A stretch of DNA of 64,000 nt from Actinoplanes sp. NBC_00393. Its GTDB lineage: Bacteria > Actinomycetota > Actinomycetes > Mycobacteriales > Micromonosporaceae. The notes beneath the pieces were generated by a model. It worked only from the letters and a program-made list of their open reading frames with translations, did not search any database and was not told where the DNA came from. Each line of letters starts with the position of its first letter. The stretch's first letter is position 1. The stretch spans positions 7,706,501-7,770,500 of the forward strand of contig NZ_CP107942.1 of assembly GCF_036053395.1 (NCBI RefSeq). Reading direction: 5' to 3'. Position numbers and translations under genes: made by a program. Shown here one piece after another: positions 42,867 through 51,783 of the stretch.

Positions 42867-43409
42867 GTGAACTTCGATGCGTACGCGCGGACGGCGGTCG
42901 ACCTGGTCAACGCCGGCCTGGACGATCTCGCCGGATTGCGGGCATTGTTCGCCGGCGAGCAGGCCTACATGCGGGACGAGGTCGCGGAGAAGGACCTCGC
43001 CGTCTTCCGCCGCGCCCAGCGGCGCCTGCGCGAGGTCTTCGAGTTCGGCACGTCCGGGCGCGACAACGAGGCGGTCAACGAGCTCAACTCGCTGCTCGAG
43101 GCGCACCCGGTGCAGCCACGCATCTCCGGGCACGACGCCAGCGACTGGCACATGCACGTGACCAGCCGCGGCGCCTCGGTCAGCGCGGAGTACCTGGCCG
43201 GGGCGGTCTGGGGTCTCGCCGTGTGGCTGTGCGAGTACGGCAGCGCCCGCTTCGGCATCTGCGCCGACGAGCGCTGCGGCAACGTCTACCTGGACACCTC
43301 GTCCAACAACTGCCGCCGCTTCTGCTCGGAGCGCTGCGCGACCCGCTCGCACGTCGCCGCGCACCGCGCCCGCAAACGTGCCGCCACCACGCTCACGCCG
43401 GCGCTCTAA
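42867..43409 (+). CDS. CGNR zinc-finger protein
   Basis: A 180-residue protein: an N-terminal helical ABATE-like stress-response domain (FDAYARTAVDLVNAG) and a C-terminal CGNR zinc finger with CADERCGNVYLDTSSNNCRR and FCSERCATR, giving the four Cys. It is probably a DNA-binding regulator. GTG 42867 is chosen because a -10 box lies 6 nt upstream and the ABATE-like helix starts immediately. The stop overlaps the convergent isomerase gene by 4 bp. Confidence 0.9.
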   Translation: MNFDAYARTAVDLVNAGLDDLAGLRALFAGEQAYMRDEVAEKDLAVFRRAQRRLREVFEFGTSGRDNEAVNELNSLLEAHPVQPRISGHDASDWHMHVTSRGASVSAEYLAGAVWGLAVWLCEYGSARFGICADERCGNVYLDTSSNNCRRFCSERCATRSHVAAHRARKRAATTLTPAL

Positions 43410-44218
43410 GCCTGCGTGATCGCCGTTTCGGCGGGGGCCAGATAGCGGCGGGCGAACTCGAGGGCCTCGCGCAGGTCGGCCTCGCGGGCCGGGCGGCTGG
43501 CGGCCTTGCGTGTGTTGATTTCGAGGGCGACCGAGCCGGTGAAGCCTTTGCTGACCAGCGAGCGCAGCAGCTCGGCGCAGGGCTGATTGCCGCGGCCCGG
43601 GACCAGATGCTCGTCGCGGCCCTCGCCGGTGCCGTCACCCAGGTGCACGTGCCGCAGCCCGGACCCCATCTTGGCGGCCATCTCCAGCGCGTCGATCCGG
43701 GACGCCGCGCAGTGCGAAAGATCCAGCGTGTACGCGTCGAAGCCGGTCACGGTGGGATCCCAGCCCGGCGTGTACGGCACGAACCAGCGGCCGGCCATCT
43801 TCACCGGGAACATGTTCTCCACCGCGAAACTCAGGTCCGGATGCCGGGCCTGCACCTTGGCCAGCCCCTCGGCGAAGTTGCGCGCGTAGTCCCGCTGCCA
43901 GGTGAACGGCGGGTGCACCACGACCGTGGGCGCCCCGAGCGACTCGGCGAGCTGGGCGGCCCGGTTGAGCCGCTCCCACGGGTCCGGGCTCCACACCCGC
44001 TGGGTCACCAGCAGGCAGGGCGCGTGCACCGAGAGAACCGGCACGCCGTAGTGGTCGGCCAGCCCTTTCAGGGCACCGGCATCCTGGCTGACGGCGTCGG
44101 TCCACACCATGACCTCGAGGCCGTCGTAGCCGACCGTGGCTGCCATCTCGAACGCCGCTGCCGTCGGCTCGGGGAAGACCGAGGAGCTGGAGAGAAGCAC
44201 GGGAACGCGGGAACTCAC
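43406..44218 (-). CDS. TIM-barrel sugar-phosphate isomerase/epimerase family protein
   Basis: A 270-residue xylose-isomerase-like TIM barrel. VPVLLSSSSVFPEPTAAAFEMAA starts the barrel, and metal-site residues of the AP2Ec type are visible in SVHAPCLL, VVHPPF, FAVENMFP, LDLSHCA and HVHLGDG (His/Glu/Asp). The substrate is unknown; endonuclease IV is a distant relative. GTG 44218 has TACCCT 7 nt upstream, so it is probably leaderless, which also explains why the GGAGGG sits too close for a normal Shine-Dalgarno. Confidence 0.85.
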   Translation of the reverse strand: MSSRVPVLLSSSSVFPEPTAAAFEMAATVGYDGLEVMVWTDAVSQDAGALKGLADHYGVPVLSVHAPCLLVTQRVWSPDPWERLNRAAQLAESLGAPTVVVHPPFTWQRDYARNFAEGLAKVQARHPDLSFAVENMFPVKMAGRWFVPYTPGWDPTVTGFDAYTLDLSHCAASRIDALEMAAKMGSGLRHVHLGDGTGEGRDEHLVPGRGNQPCAELLRSLVSKGFTGSVALEINTRKAASRPAREADLREALEFARRYLAPAETAITQA

Positions 44219-44225
44219 GCCCTCC

Positions 44226-44296
44226 AGGGTAGCCGCGCCCGGCACGCCCGGATATATCAGCTCTAAACGGTCATGATCCATCGGTGCGCGTACGCT
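44226..44296. promoter_or_regulatory. divergent leaderless promoters (isomerase / Cys-rich protein)
   Basis: TACCCT on the minus strand (44231-44226) is 7 nt before GTG 44218, and TACGCT (44291-44296) is 7 nt before ATG 44304. Confidence 0.5.
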
Positions 44297-44303
44297 GACC
44301 CGG

Positions 44304-45131
44304 ATGAGCCGCACGCAGCCACCTCGGGAAGTCCCCCTCGACTTCCCGCGGGAATGGATCGAATTCCTCGACCCCGACGACGAGCAACACCTGGTCCGCG
44401 CCGACCTTACCTGGCTGCTCTCCCGCTGGACCTGCGTATTCGGCTCGGCCTGCCGTGGCATTCTCCCCGGCCGGGCCGACGACGGCTGCTGCTCGCACGG
44501 CGCGTTCTTCACCGACGCCGACGACGAGAACCGGGTCAAGGCGGCCGCCGCGAAGCTCACCCCGGAGACCTGGCAGCACTACCGGCGCGGGTTCAAGAAC
44601 TACACCGAGGTGGACACGGTCGACGGGACGAAACCCGCTCGGCGTACGGCCACCCGATCCGGTGACGGCCCGTGCGTCTTCCTCAACGACGCCGACTTCC
44701 CGGCCGGCGGCGGCTGCGCCCTGCACGCCCAGGCGCTGCGGGACGGGGCGCACCCGCTCAAGTACAAGCCCGACGTCTGCTGGCAGCTGCCGGTCCGCCG
44801 GGAACAGGACTGGGTCACCCGGGCCGACGGCACCAAGCTGCTGCAGTCCACCCTGACCGAGTTCGACCGCCGCGGCTGGGGCCCCGGCGGCCACGACCTG
44901 GCCTGGTGGTGCACCTCGTCCCCGGACGCGCACGTCGGCACCGAGCCGATGTACCTCTCCTATGCGCCCGAGCTGATCGCGCTCGTCGGCGAGGCCGCGT
45001 ACCAGAAGTTGGCCGAGCTCTGCACCGCCCGGATCAAGTCCGGTCTGATCGCCGTCCACCCGGCCACCACCCGGGCGCAGGCGCCGAAGCGCCGCGGCGG
45101 ACGCGAGCCGGCGTCACCCCTCCGGGGGTGA
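44304..45131 (+). CDS. conserved Cys-rich hypothetical protein
   Basis: A 275-residue soluble protein. Cysteines are spaced C-x5-C (CVFGSAC), then CC, CVFLND and [25 protein letters not shown], resembling the metal-binding pattern of YkgJ/DUF3109-type putative Fe-S or zinc proteins, with conserved His. A long [15 protein letters not shown] motif and a basic Arg-rich C-terminus follow. I do not know its function. It has its own leaderless promoter and ends about 110 bp before the convergent regX3 gene. Confidence 0.75.
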   Translation: MSRTQPPREVPLDFPREWIEFLDPDDEQHLVRADLTWLLSRWTCVFGSACRGILPGRADDGCCSHGAFFTDADDENRVKAAAAKLTPETWQHYRRGFKNYTEVDTVDGTKPARRTATRSGDGPCVFLNDADFPAGGGCALHAQALRDGAHPLKYKPDVCWQLPVRREQDWVTRADGTKLLQSTLTEFDRRGWGPGGHDLAWWCTSSPDAHVGTEPMYLSYAPELIALVGEAAYQKLAELCTARIKSGLIAVHPATTRAQAPKRRGGREPASPLRG

Positions 45132-45241
45132 AACCCCGTCCCGGGATGGCGATCTTATCTAGTCGCATGCCATCTTGGTGCAGAGCAATACCGAATCCCA
45201 TGGGCCAGGCGTCCAAGGAAGGGCGCCTGGCCGCCCCATCT

Positions 45242-45925
45242 CTACGGCTCGAACTTGTAGCCGAGACCGCGCACGGTGACGATGTAGCGCGGCGCGGAGG
45301 GTTCCGGCTCGACCTTGGAACGCAGTCGCTTGACGTGGACGTCCAGGGTCTTCGTGTCACCGACGTAATCGGCGCCCCAGACGCGGTCGATCAGCTGGCC
45401 GCGGGTGAGCACCCGGCCGGCGTTGCGCAGCAGCAGCTCGAGCAGCTCGAACTCCTTCAGCGGCAACTGCACGCCGGAGCCGTCGACGGTCACCACGTGA
45501 CGCTCGACGTCCATCCGGACCGGACCGGCGGCGAGCGTCGGGGTGGTCACCTCGGCCGCCTCGGCGCCCTGGCGGCGCAGCACGGCACGGATCCGGGCGA
45601 CCAGTTCACGCGGCGAGTACGGCTTGGTGACGTAGTCGTCGGCGCCGATCTCCAGGCCGACCACCTTGTCGATCTCGCTGTCCCGGGCGGTGACCATGAT
45701 GATCGGTACCGCCGAGCGCTGCCGCAGTTGGCGGCAGACCTCGGTGCCGGACATCTCCGGCAGCATGAGGTCGAGGAGCACGATGTCGGCCCCGGTCCGG
45801 TCGAACTGCGTGAGCGCCGAGGTGCCGGTCGCAGCGACCGAGACCTCGAACCCCTCTTTACGCAGCATGTACGACAGGGCGTCGGAGAACGACTCCTCGT
45901 CCTCGACCACGAGCACGCGGGCCAA
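45242..45925 (-). CDS. regX3: phosphate-response regulator (RegX3/PhoP type)
   Basis: A 227-residue OmpR-family regulator. The receiver has the acidic pair in VVEDEES, phospho-Asp in IVLLDLMLPEMSG and Lys in VTKPYSP. The C-terminal winged helix has LTRGQLIDRVWG and TLDVHVKRLRSKVE. Synteny with senX3, phoU, gpmA and mshA identifies it as the phosphate-starvation regulator called RegX3 in mycobacteria and PhoP in Streptomyces. It follows senX3 with a 73-bp gap on the same strand. Confidence 0.93.
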   Translation of the reverse strand: MARVLVVEDEESFSDALSYMLRKEGFEVSVAATGTSALTQFDRTGADIVLLDLMLPEMSGTEVCRQLRQRSAVPIIMVTARDSEIDKVVGLEIGADDYVTKPYSPRELVARIRAVLRRQGAEAAEVTTPTLAAGPVRMDVERHVVTVDGSGVQLPLKEFELLELLLRNAGRVLTRGQLIDRVWGADYVGDTKTLDVHVKRLRSKVEPEPSAPRYIVTVRGLGYKFEP

Positions 45926-45998
45926 TGAAGTTCCTTCCGTCGTCGGTGGTCGGCTTCAGCACGGTTTTCCGGGTTTGCGGCGGAGCCGCCCGGAAGAC

Positions 45999-47288
45999 TC
46001 AGCGCCCGGCCACACCGGACTCGATCTCAATCGCCGTCGGTGACGACGAGGGGGACTCGGGGGACTCGGGGGGTCGCGCCGGTAGGCGCAAGGTGAACGT
46101 AGAACCGTCGCCGAGTGAACTGGTCACCGTGACGCGGCCACCGTGGTTGGTGGCGATGTGCTTGACGATGGCCAGGCCGAGGCCGGTTCCGCCGGTGGAA
46201 CGGGACCGCGCCTGATCGGCCCGGTAGAACCGTTCGAAGATCCGGTCGACGTCGGTCGGCGCGATGCCGATGCCCTGGTCGGCGACGTCGATCTCGATCC
46301 AGTCGTCGCTGTGCCGCATGGCCAGCGAGACCTTGGTGTCCTCACCCGAATACGCGATGGCATTCTCGACGAGGTTGGTGACAGCGGTGGCGATCTGGCT
46401 GTCGTTGCCGTAGACCATGGAACCCTTCGGCCCCTCGTACACGATCTCGATGCTCTTGGCCGACGCCGTGGTCCTGGTCCGGTCGATCACCTCGGCGATG
46501 ACCCAGTCCAGCGAGACCGGCTCGGGATGAGGCAACGGCTCGGCACCCTGCAGCCGGCTGAGTTCGAGCAGCTCGTTGACGAGGCGGCCCATCCGGGCCG
46601 ACTCGTGGTGGATGCGCTCGGCGAACCGGCGGGCGGCCAGCAGGTCCTCGGACTGGGCCTCCGGAGTCGCGTCGGGAAGCTGGGTGGCGTCCAGCAGCGC
46701 CTCGGCCAGCAGCTGCAGCGCCCCGATCGGGGTCTTCAGCTCGTGGCTGACGTTGGCGACGAAGTCGCGGCGGACCCGGGCCAGCCGATGCGCCTCGGTG
46801 ACGTCGGCGGCCTCGACCGCGACATGCGTCGCATTCAGGGCCACCGCACGCAGGTGCAGGCCCAGGGGAGCCTGAGCGCCACCGGCACGACCGCGGGGCA
46901 GATCAAGTTCAACTTCGCGGCGTACGCCGGTACGCCGGACCTGTCCGGCCAGTGTCCGCAGGATCGGGTGGGCCGCGATGGTGCCGGGCGCACCGCCGGA
47001 GCGGAGCAGGCCCATCGCCCGGGCCGCCGGGTTGACCAGCACCGGGTAGTCGTCGGCATCCAGGACGACGACCCCGACCCGCAGCGAGTCGAGGCTCTTA
47101 CGACCGAGCCCCTTGAGGCCGTGCTTGCCCGCGGGCCGATCCTCGTCCGGTTCGATGGCTGTTCCCCCCTCCAACGGTCCCGGCTCGGCCGCGTCTCCCG
47201 GCCGGCGGACCCGGGCCAGAACCAGCCCCGCTCCCACACCGACGGCGAGCGCGGCTGAGATCAGGCCGACGGCAATTTCCCACTCCAC
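45999..47288 (-). CDS. senX3: sensor histidine kinase SenX3/PhoR
   Basis: A 429-residue kinase with one N-terminal helix (VGLISAALAVGVGAGLVLA), a PAS-like region (VVLDADDYPVLVNPAA), the H box RRDFVANVSHELKTPIGALQLLAEAL and the ATPase motifs NLVENAIAYS, DQGIGIAPTD and STGGTGLGLAIVKHI. It pairs with RegX3 downstream to sense phosphate through the Pst-PhoU system. Divergent phoU and a PHO box lie upstream, so the kinase-regulator pair is probably autoregulated. Confidence 0.94.
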   Translation of the reverse strand: MEWEIAVGLISAALAVGVGAGLVLARVRRPGDAAEPGPLEGGTAIEPDEDRPAGKHGLKGLGRKSLDSLRVGVVVLDADDYPVLVNPAARAMGLLRSGGAPGTIAAHPILRTLAGQVRRTGVRREVELDLPRGRAGGAQAPLGLHLRAVALNATHVAVEAADVTEAHRLARVRRDFVANVSHELKTPIGALQLLAEALLDATQLPDATPEAQSEDLLAARRFAERIHHESARMGRLVNELLELSRLQGAEPLPHPEPVSLDWVIAEVIDRTRTTASAKSIEIVYEGPKGSMVYGNDSQIATAVTNLVENAIAYSGEDTKVSLAMRHSDDWIEIDVADQGIGIAPTDVDRIFERFYRADQARSRSTGGTGLGLAIVKHIATNHGGRVTVTSSLGDGSTFTLRLPARPPESPESPSSSPTAIEIESGVAGR

Positions 47289-47360
47289 GCTGCGATCGTA
47301 GGGTCATTGTTTACCTGAGCCATAGGGCCAATCGGGCAAACCGGGCGCACGTCGAATAAT

Positions 47361-47399
47361 GTTCACCACTGCGCCCGGCGTCGTTCACCGCTGTTCACG
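47361..47399. promoter_or_regulatory. PHO box (GTTCACC direct repeats)
   Basis: GTTCACC at 47361-47367 and 47383-47389 (22 bp apart, two 11-bp units) and GTTCACG at 47393-47399 lie between divergent senX3 and phoU. The heptamer is the core of Streptomyces PhoP-binding direct repeats. Confidence 0.75.
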
Positions 47400-47486
47400 T
47401 TCAGGCCGCTGTCCCGACCTAGCGTGAGCAGCACACACCGGCCGTCGCCTGAGGATCGGGCCGGCCCTGAGCACCGGGACCAGAAC

Positions 47487-48140
47487 ATGCGCGAGGAGTA
47501 CCAGGCCGACCTCATCGAGGTGAGCCGCCTGCTGGTGACCATGTCAGAAGCAGTGCGTGCCGCACTCCGCAAGGCGACGAGCGCGCTGCTGACCGCGGAC
47601 CTCAAGGCCGCCGAAGCGGTGATGGAGCGGGACGCCGAGATCGACGCGATCTACGAGCAGGTCGAGGCCAAGGTGGCGGACACCATCGCCCGGCAGGCGC
47701 CGGTCGCCGGCGACCTGCGCCGGGTGATCACCGCCCTGCACATCTCGGCCGACCTGGAGCGGATGGGCGATCTGGCCGAGCACGTGGCGAAGACCGCGTC
47801 GCGCCGGCACCCGTCCCCCGCCGTGCCGGCCGAGCTGCGCCCGACGTTCCAGCAGATGGCGGAGGTGGCGGACCGGATGGCGGAGAAGATCACCACGCTG
47901 CTGCGCGATCCGGACGTCGCGGTGGCCGCGGAGCTGGACAAGGAGGACGACGCGATCGACGACCTCGAGCGTCACCTCTTCAAGATCATGCTGGACGACG
48001 ACTGGCCGTACGGCGCGGAGACCGCGATCGACGGCGCGCTGCTCGGCCGCTTCTACGAGCGCTACGCCGACCACGCGGTGAACATCGGCGAGCACCTGAT
48101 CTACCTGATCACCGGGGAGCCGGCGAACGCGCAGAGCTGA
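47487..48140 (+). CDS. phoU: phosphate signalling protein PhoU
   Basis: A 217-residue PhoU: two three-helix bundles, with acidic metal-binding motifs in ERDAEIDAIYEQVE and DKEDDAIDDLERHLF, and the RRVITALHISADLERMGDLAEHVAK core. It links the Pst phosphate transporter to the SenX3 kinase. ATG 47487 (MREEYQADLIEVSR) is the family start; a GTG at 47424 lies too close to the PHO box. A shared hairpin terminator separates it from gpmA. Confidence 0.95.
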   Translation: MREEYQADLIEVSRLLVTMSEAVRAALRKATSALLTADLKAAEAVMERDAEIDAIYEQVEAKVADTIARQAPVAGDLRRVITALHISADLERMGDLAEHVAKTASRRHPSPAVPAELRPTFQQMAEVADRMAEKITTLLRDPDVAVAAELDKEDDAIDDLERHLFKIMLDDDWPYGAETAIDGALLGRFYERYADHAVNIGEHLIYLITGEPANAQS

Positions 48141-48181
48141 TATCGATCCCCGCTCGCGCCTGCCGCGCGGCCAGGGATCCG

Positions 48182-48212
48182 GGGCCGGGACGCCACGGGG
48201 GCGTCCCGGCCC
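48182..48212. terminator. bidirectional terminator phoU/gpmA
   Basis: GGGCCGGGACGCC (48182-48194) is exactly inverted at 48200-48212 with a 5-nt loop, between convergent phoU and gpmA, followed by TCGTCGTT on the plus strand. Confidence 0.8.
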
Positions 48213-48248
48213 TCGTCGTTCTACTTTCCTTTTACTTCCGGTTCCCTT

Positions 48249-48998
48249 TTACTTCCGGCCCTGGTTGGCCACCGCGGCGGCGGCTTCCTCGGCGGCCTTC
48301 GGGTCGAGGTACTTGCCGCCCTTGGTGATCGGGCGCAGGTTCTCGTCCAGGTCGTAGCGCAGCGGGATGCCGGTCGGGATGTTCAGCTTGGCGATCGCCT
48401 CGTCGGAGATGTCGTCGAGGTGCTTCACGATGGCGCGCAGCGAGTTGCCGTGCGCCGCGACCAGGACCGTCTTGCCGGCGCGCAGGTCCGGGACGATCTG
48501 GTCGTACCAGTACGGCAGGGCGCGCTCGAGCACGTCCTTCAGGCACTCCGCCTTGGGCAGCACCTCCGGCGGAAGGTTCGCGTACCGGGCGTCGCCGAAC
48601 TGGGAGTACTCGGAGTCGTCCTCGATCGGGGGCGGCGGGACGTCGTACGACCGGCGCCAGAGCATGAACTGCTCCTCGCCGTACGTCTCCAGGGTCTGCT
48701 TCTTGTCCTTGCCCTGCAGGGCGCCGTAGTGGCGCTCGTTGAGCCGCCAGTGGCGCTTGACCTCGATCCAATGCCGGTCGGTGATGTGCAGGGCGATCTC
48801 GCTGGTCCGGATCGCGCGGCGCAGAAGGCTGGTGTGCACCACGTCGGGCAGCACCCCCTGCTCCTTGAGCAGCTCGCCGCCGCGCCGGGCCTCGTCCTCA
48901 CCCTTGGCGTCCAGGTCCACGTCGACCCAGCCGGTGAAGAGGTTCTTGGCGTTCCACTCGCTGTTGCCGTGCCGCAGCAGCACCAGGGTTCCAGTCAT
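48249..48998 (-). CDS. gpmA: 2,3-bisphosphoglycerate-dependent phosphoglycerate mutase
   Basis: A 249-residue glycolytic enzyme interconverting 3- and 2-phosphoglycerate. The phospho-His motif [20 protein letters not shown] is at the N-terminus, and the second catalytic His is in [14 protein letters not shown] 48998 (MTGTLVLL) is standard. A 14-bp direct repeat with 17-bp period (48228-48258) covers its stop codon, duplicating the last codons. The gene lies beside the phosphate genes as in mycobacteria (Rv0489). Confidence 0.96.
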   Translation of the reverse strand: MTGTLVLLRHGNSEWNAKNLFTGWVDVDLDAKGEDEARRGGELLKEQGVLPDVVHTSLLRRAIRTSEIALHITDRHWIEVKRHWRLNERHYGALQGKDKKQTLETYGEEQFMLWRRSYDVPPPPIEDDSEYSQFGDARYANLPPEVLPKAECLKDVLERALPYWYDQIVPDLRAGKTVLVAAHGNSLRAIVKHLDDISDEAIAKLNIPTGIPLRYDLDENLRPITKGGKYLDPKAAEEAAAAVANQGRK

Positions 48999-49134
48999 GA
49001 ACACATCTTCCCCCGTGGCCATGGGCGATGTGCGGGCCACCCGGTACGTGTCCGCCGCCACAGCGAAACCCGGTTGCGCCGCCCCCTAGGTTGTAAGGGA
49101 CTCAGTCTTGAACAGCACTTACCCGGGAGGCGTC

Positions 49135-50397
49135 GTGCGGGGTTGGTTACGGCAGGCCGCCGGAGGACTGCCACGGCAGTTCTGGTTCCTCTGGGCCGGC
49201 ACCCTGATCAACCGCCTCGGCGCCTTCGTGGTGCTGTTCCTGAGCATCTACCTGACCGGGGAGCGGCACTTCACCCAGAGTCAGGCCGGCATCATCCTCG
49301 GCCTGTACGGGGTGGGCGGCGCGATCGGCACCATGACCGGTGGTGTCCTGGCCGACCGCTGGGGCCGGCGGCCCACCATGCTGACCGCCCAGTTCGGCGC
49401 GGCGGCCCTGATGCTCACCCTGGGTTTCGCGCACACGTACGCCCAGATCGCCGTCGTCACCCTGCTGCTCGGCCTGTTCGCCGAGGGGGTCCGGCCGGCG
49501 TTCTCGGCGATGATGGTCGACGTCGTCCCGGACCGGGACCGCGTCCGGGCGTACTCGTTGAACTACTGGGCGATCAACCTGGGCTTCGCGCTCGCCGCGG
49601 TTGCGGCCGGGTTCGCCGCGCAGTTCGACTACCTGCTGCTCTTCGTCGTGGACGCGGGCACCACGCTGATCACCGCGATCATCACGGCGATCTTCCTGGC
49701 CGAGACCCGGCCGGCCCGGGTGCACGGCGCGGGCCCCGCCCTCGCCGGCGGCGGCATCGGCACCGCGCTGAAGGACCGGGTCTTCCTGATCTATCTGCTT
49801 CTCACCCTGGCGTCGGTGCTGGTGATCCTGCAGCACGCGTCGACACTGCCCATCGCGATGCTGGCCGACGGGTTCTCGGCGGCCACCTACGGCCTGGTGA
49901 TCGCGGTCAACGGCGTACTGATCGTGCTCGGCCAGCTCTTCGTGCCGAAACTCATCGAAGGGCGCGACAGCGCCCGCGTCCTGGCGCTCGCCGGTCTGAT
50001 CATCGGCGTCGGGTTCGGGCTGGTCGCGCTCGCCGAGACGGCCTGGATGTTCGCGATCACGGTGATCATCTGGACGCTCGGCGAGATGCTGCAGTCACCC
50101 AGCAACGCCGCCACCGTCGCGGCCCTGTCGCCACCCGCGCTGCGCGGTCGCTACCAGGGGCTGAACTCGCTGACCTGGTCCATCGGTACGGCGATCGCAC
50201 CGGTCCTCGGCGGCCTGATCCTGCAGAAGGGCGGCGACGCCGTGCTGTGGGCGGGCTGCTTCGTGCTCTGCGCGCTGGCCTCGGTGGGCCAACTGCTGGC
50301 CGGTCCCGCCCGCGCCCGGCGGGCCGAGCAACAGCGCCGAGCCGAAGCCCGCGCCATCGAGCTCGCCGCCGCCCGAGCTTCCGTGCCCACCTCCTGA
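49135..50397 (+). CDS. MFS transporter
   Basis: A 420-residue major facilitator with about twelve helices. The loop 2-3 signature GGVLADRWGRRPTML is clear, and the N-terminus FWFLWAGTLINRLGAFVVLFLSIYL is like multidrug or sugar exporters of the MdtH/YdeE kind. The substrate is unknown. GTG 49135 is 5 bases after GGGAGG (49125-49130); the TTG at 49108 would extend it upstream. The C-terminus is Arg/Ala-rich. A 63-bp tandem repeat array starts 25 bp after the stop codon. Confidence 0.88.
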   Translation: MRGWLRQAAGGLPRQFWFLWAGTLINRLGAFVVLFLSIYLTGERHFTQSQAGIILGLYGVGGAIGTMTGGVLADRWGRRPTMLTAQFGAAALMLTLGFAHTYAQIAVVTLLLGLFAEGVRPAFSAMMVDVVPDRDRVRAYSLNYWAINLGFALAAVAAGFAAQFDYLLLFVVDAGTTLITAIITAIFLAETRPARVHGAGPALAGGGIGTALKDRVFLIYLLLTLASVLVILQHASTLPIAMLADGFSAATYGLVIAVNGVLIVLGQLFVPKLIEGRDSARVLALAGLIIGVGFGLVALAETAWMFAITVIIWTLGEMLQSPSNAATVAALSPPALRGRYQGLNSLTWSIGTAIAPVLGGLILQKGGDAVLWAGCFVLCALASVGQLLAGPARARRAEQQRRAEARAIELAAARASVPTS

Positions 50398-50421
50398 CGC
50401 CCCCGACCCAGCTGTCACCCA

Positions 50422-50652
50422 GCGTCGCCTCCCGCCCGCTGAAGCAGCAGCGACGGTCAGCCCGGCACGCCCGGCTGCCCCCCACGGTCGCCTCCCGCCC
50501 ACTGAAGCAGCAGTGACGGTCAGCCCGGCACGCCCGGCTGACCCCCACGGTCGCCTCCCGCCCACTGAAGCAGCAGTGACGGTCAGCCCGGCACGCCCGG
50601 CTGACCCCCACGGTCGCCTCCCGCCCACTGAAGCAGCAGTGAGAGCCAGCTG
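50422..50652. repeat. 63-bp tandem repeat, nearly four units
   Basis: Units start at 50422, 50485, 50548 and 50611 (the last is cut after about 32 bp). The two central copies are almost identical. Each full unit contains CACTG-AAGCAG-CAGTG and GTCAGCC-N10-GGCTGAC inverted repeats, so the array can fold as a series of hairpins. It lies just after the MFS gene and is non-coding as far as I can tell. Confidence 0.92.
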
Positions 50653-51300
50653 GACTGGATCAACGCCCGGGCTGACTGGATCGCCGACCGGATAGGTGGG
50701 TTCGGTAGGGATGGGGCGGAACCTCGCAGCCCTCGCTAAGGGAACACTTCGGACGCCGCGTGTTTCCGAGCACAGAAATGCGCGCGCCAATTGCTTGGTC
50801 GCGCGCAAATGAAACAAGCCGGAAACAAAAGCGCCGGCGGCGGCGGACGACACCCATCCCCATAGGCGCCGCCCGCACTAACCGCCGGTCTCGGGTCGCG
50901 CCGTCCCCCAACGGCTCATGCCACCCGTCCCCAAACGCCGATCCGCGGCGATCGTTGCCGATCGACCCGTTCCCCGAACTAACGGCTCGGCGTCCATCGA
51001 CCACGCTAGTTGGGGCAGTCAAGCCTCACAAGCCGATTTCGTGTCGACATCTGTCTCAACCGTCACAATCGCCGACAACCAACCGATCGGAGGATCCGCC
51101 AATCACTCGTCCGGGCTTGTGGGCATGGAAAAAATTACTAGGCTTCTCGCTCGATCGGCGAACCCGGCGAATTGCGCGCTGTCCGTCGCCACCAGCCCGG
51201 GACCGGCCGCATCGTGGCCATCCTCAGTGGACTCGGTTCGCTCGACAATCTTCCGTTCATCAATTTTCCCAGCCGGTAAAGAACCGATCTTGGTGGCCGG
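50653..51300. other. 650-bp gap of lower GC, no recognisable gene
   Basis: The sequence has visibly more A/T than its surroundings (for example 51121-51145 and 51241-51290). Open frames exist on both strands, but none has a ribosome-binding site with a plausible protein. A nested inverted repeat occupies 50761-50827: TGTTTCCG/CGGAAACA outside and a 12-bp stem with one bulge (50779-50807, loop TTGC) inside. It might encode a structured RNA or be a decayed gene. Confidence 0.5.
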
Positions 51301-51783
51301 TTAGTCGGCGGACTCGGCCAGATGCTTGAACGCCTGCAGGTTGGCGAGTGATTCGCCGCGTTTGACCCGCCACTCCCACTCCCGGCGGATCGACGTGCCG
51401 AAGCCGATCTCCAGCATCGTGTCGAACGACTCGTCGGCGTAGGTGAGCACCGAACCGAGGAGCCGGTCCAGCTCGTCCTCGTCCAAGCCCTTCAGCGCGA
51501 CCCGGCCGGTCAGATAGACGTCGCCGACCGCGTCGATCGAGAACGCGACCCCGTACATCCGGGCGTTGCGCCGCAGCAGCCAGGCCCACAGGTCCTCGTG
51601 CCGTTCGTCCGGCCGGCGCATGACGAAGGCCTCGATCCGCAGCGCGTGCGCGCCGACGATCAGGTTGCAGGCCGTCTTGAGTTTGTGCGTGCCGGGGAGG
51701 GAGACGACGTACGAGCTGTCGCCTGTGGACTCCCACTCCAATTCGCGGTCGGTCAGGACCCGTTCGATCAGTTCCGTCACCAT
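51301..51783 (-). CDS. YbjN-domain protein
   Basis: A 160-residue YbjN/type III secretion chaperone-like protein, alpha-beta with [32 protein letters not shown] and [23 protein letters not shown] as the conserved core. The function is unknown. It lies directly downstream of mshA with a 7-bp overlap, the same order as Rv0486-Rv0487 in mycobacteria, so expression is coupled to mycothiol synthesis. Confidence 0.9.
   Translation of the reverse strand: MVTELIERVLTDRELEWESTGDSSYVVSLPGTHKLKTACNLIVGAHALRIEAFVMRRPDERHEDLWAWLLRRNARMYGVAFSIDAVGDVYLTGRVALKGLDEDELDRLLGSVLTYADESFDTMLEIGFGTSIRREWEWRVKRGESLANLQAFKHLAESAD

Noticed and set aside
50422..50652. CRISPR array
   Set aside because: Repeats are contiguous with no variable spacers and no cas gene is in the window.
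50066..50853. Minus-strand frames with 21-residue repeats across the 63-bp array
   Set aside because: They are the array read as protein, run antisense into the MFS gene, and have no plausible start signal.
50918..51304. 128-residue plus-strand frame before ybjN
   Set aside because: Ser-rich, no ribosome-binding site, no recognisable fold; probably chance.
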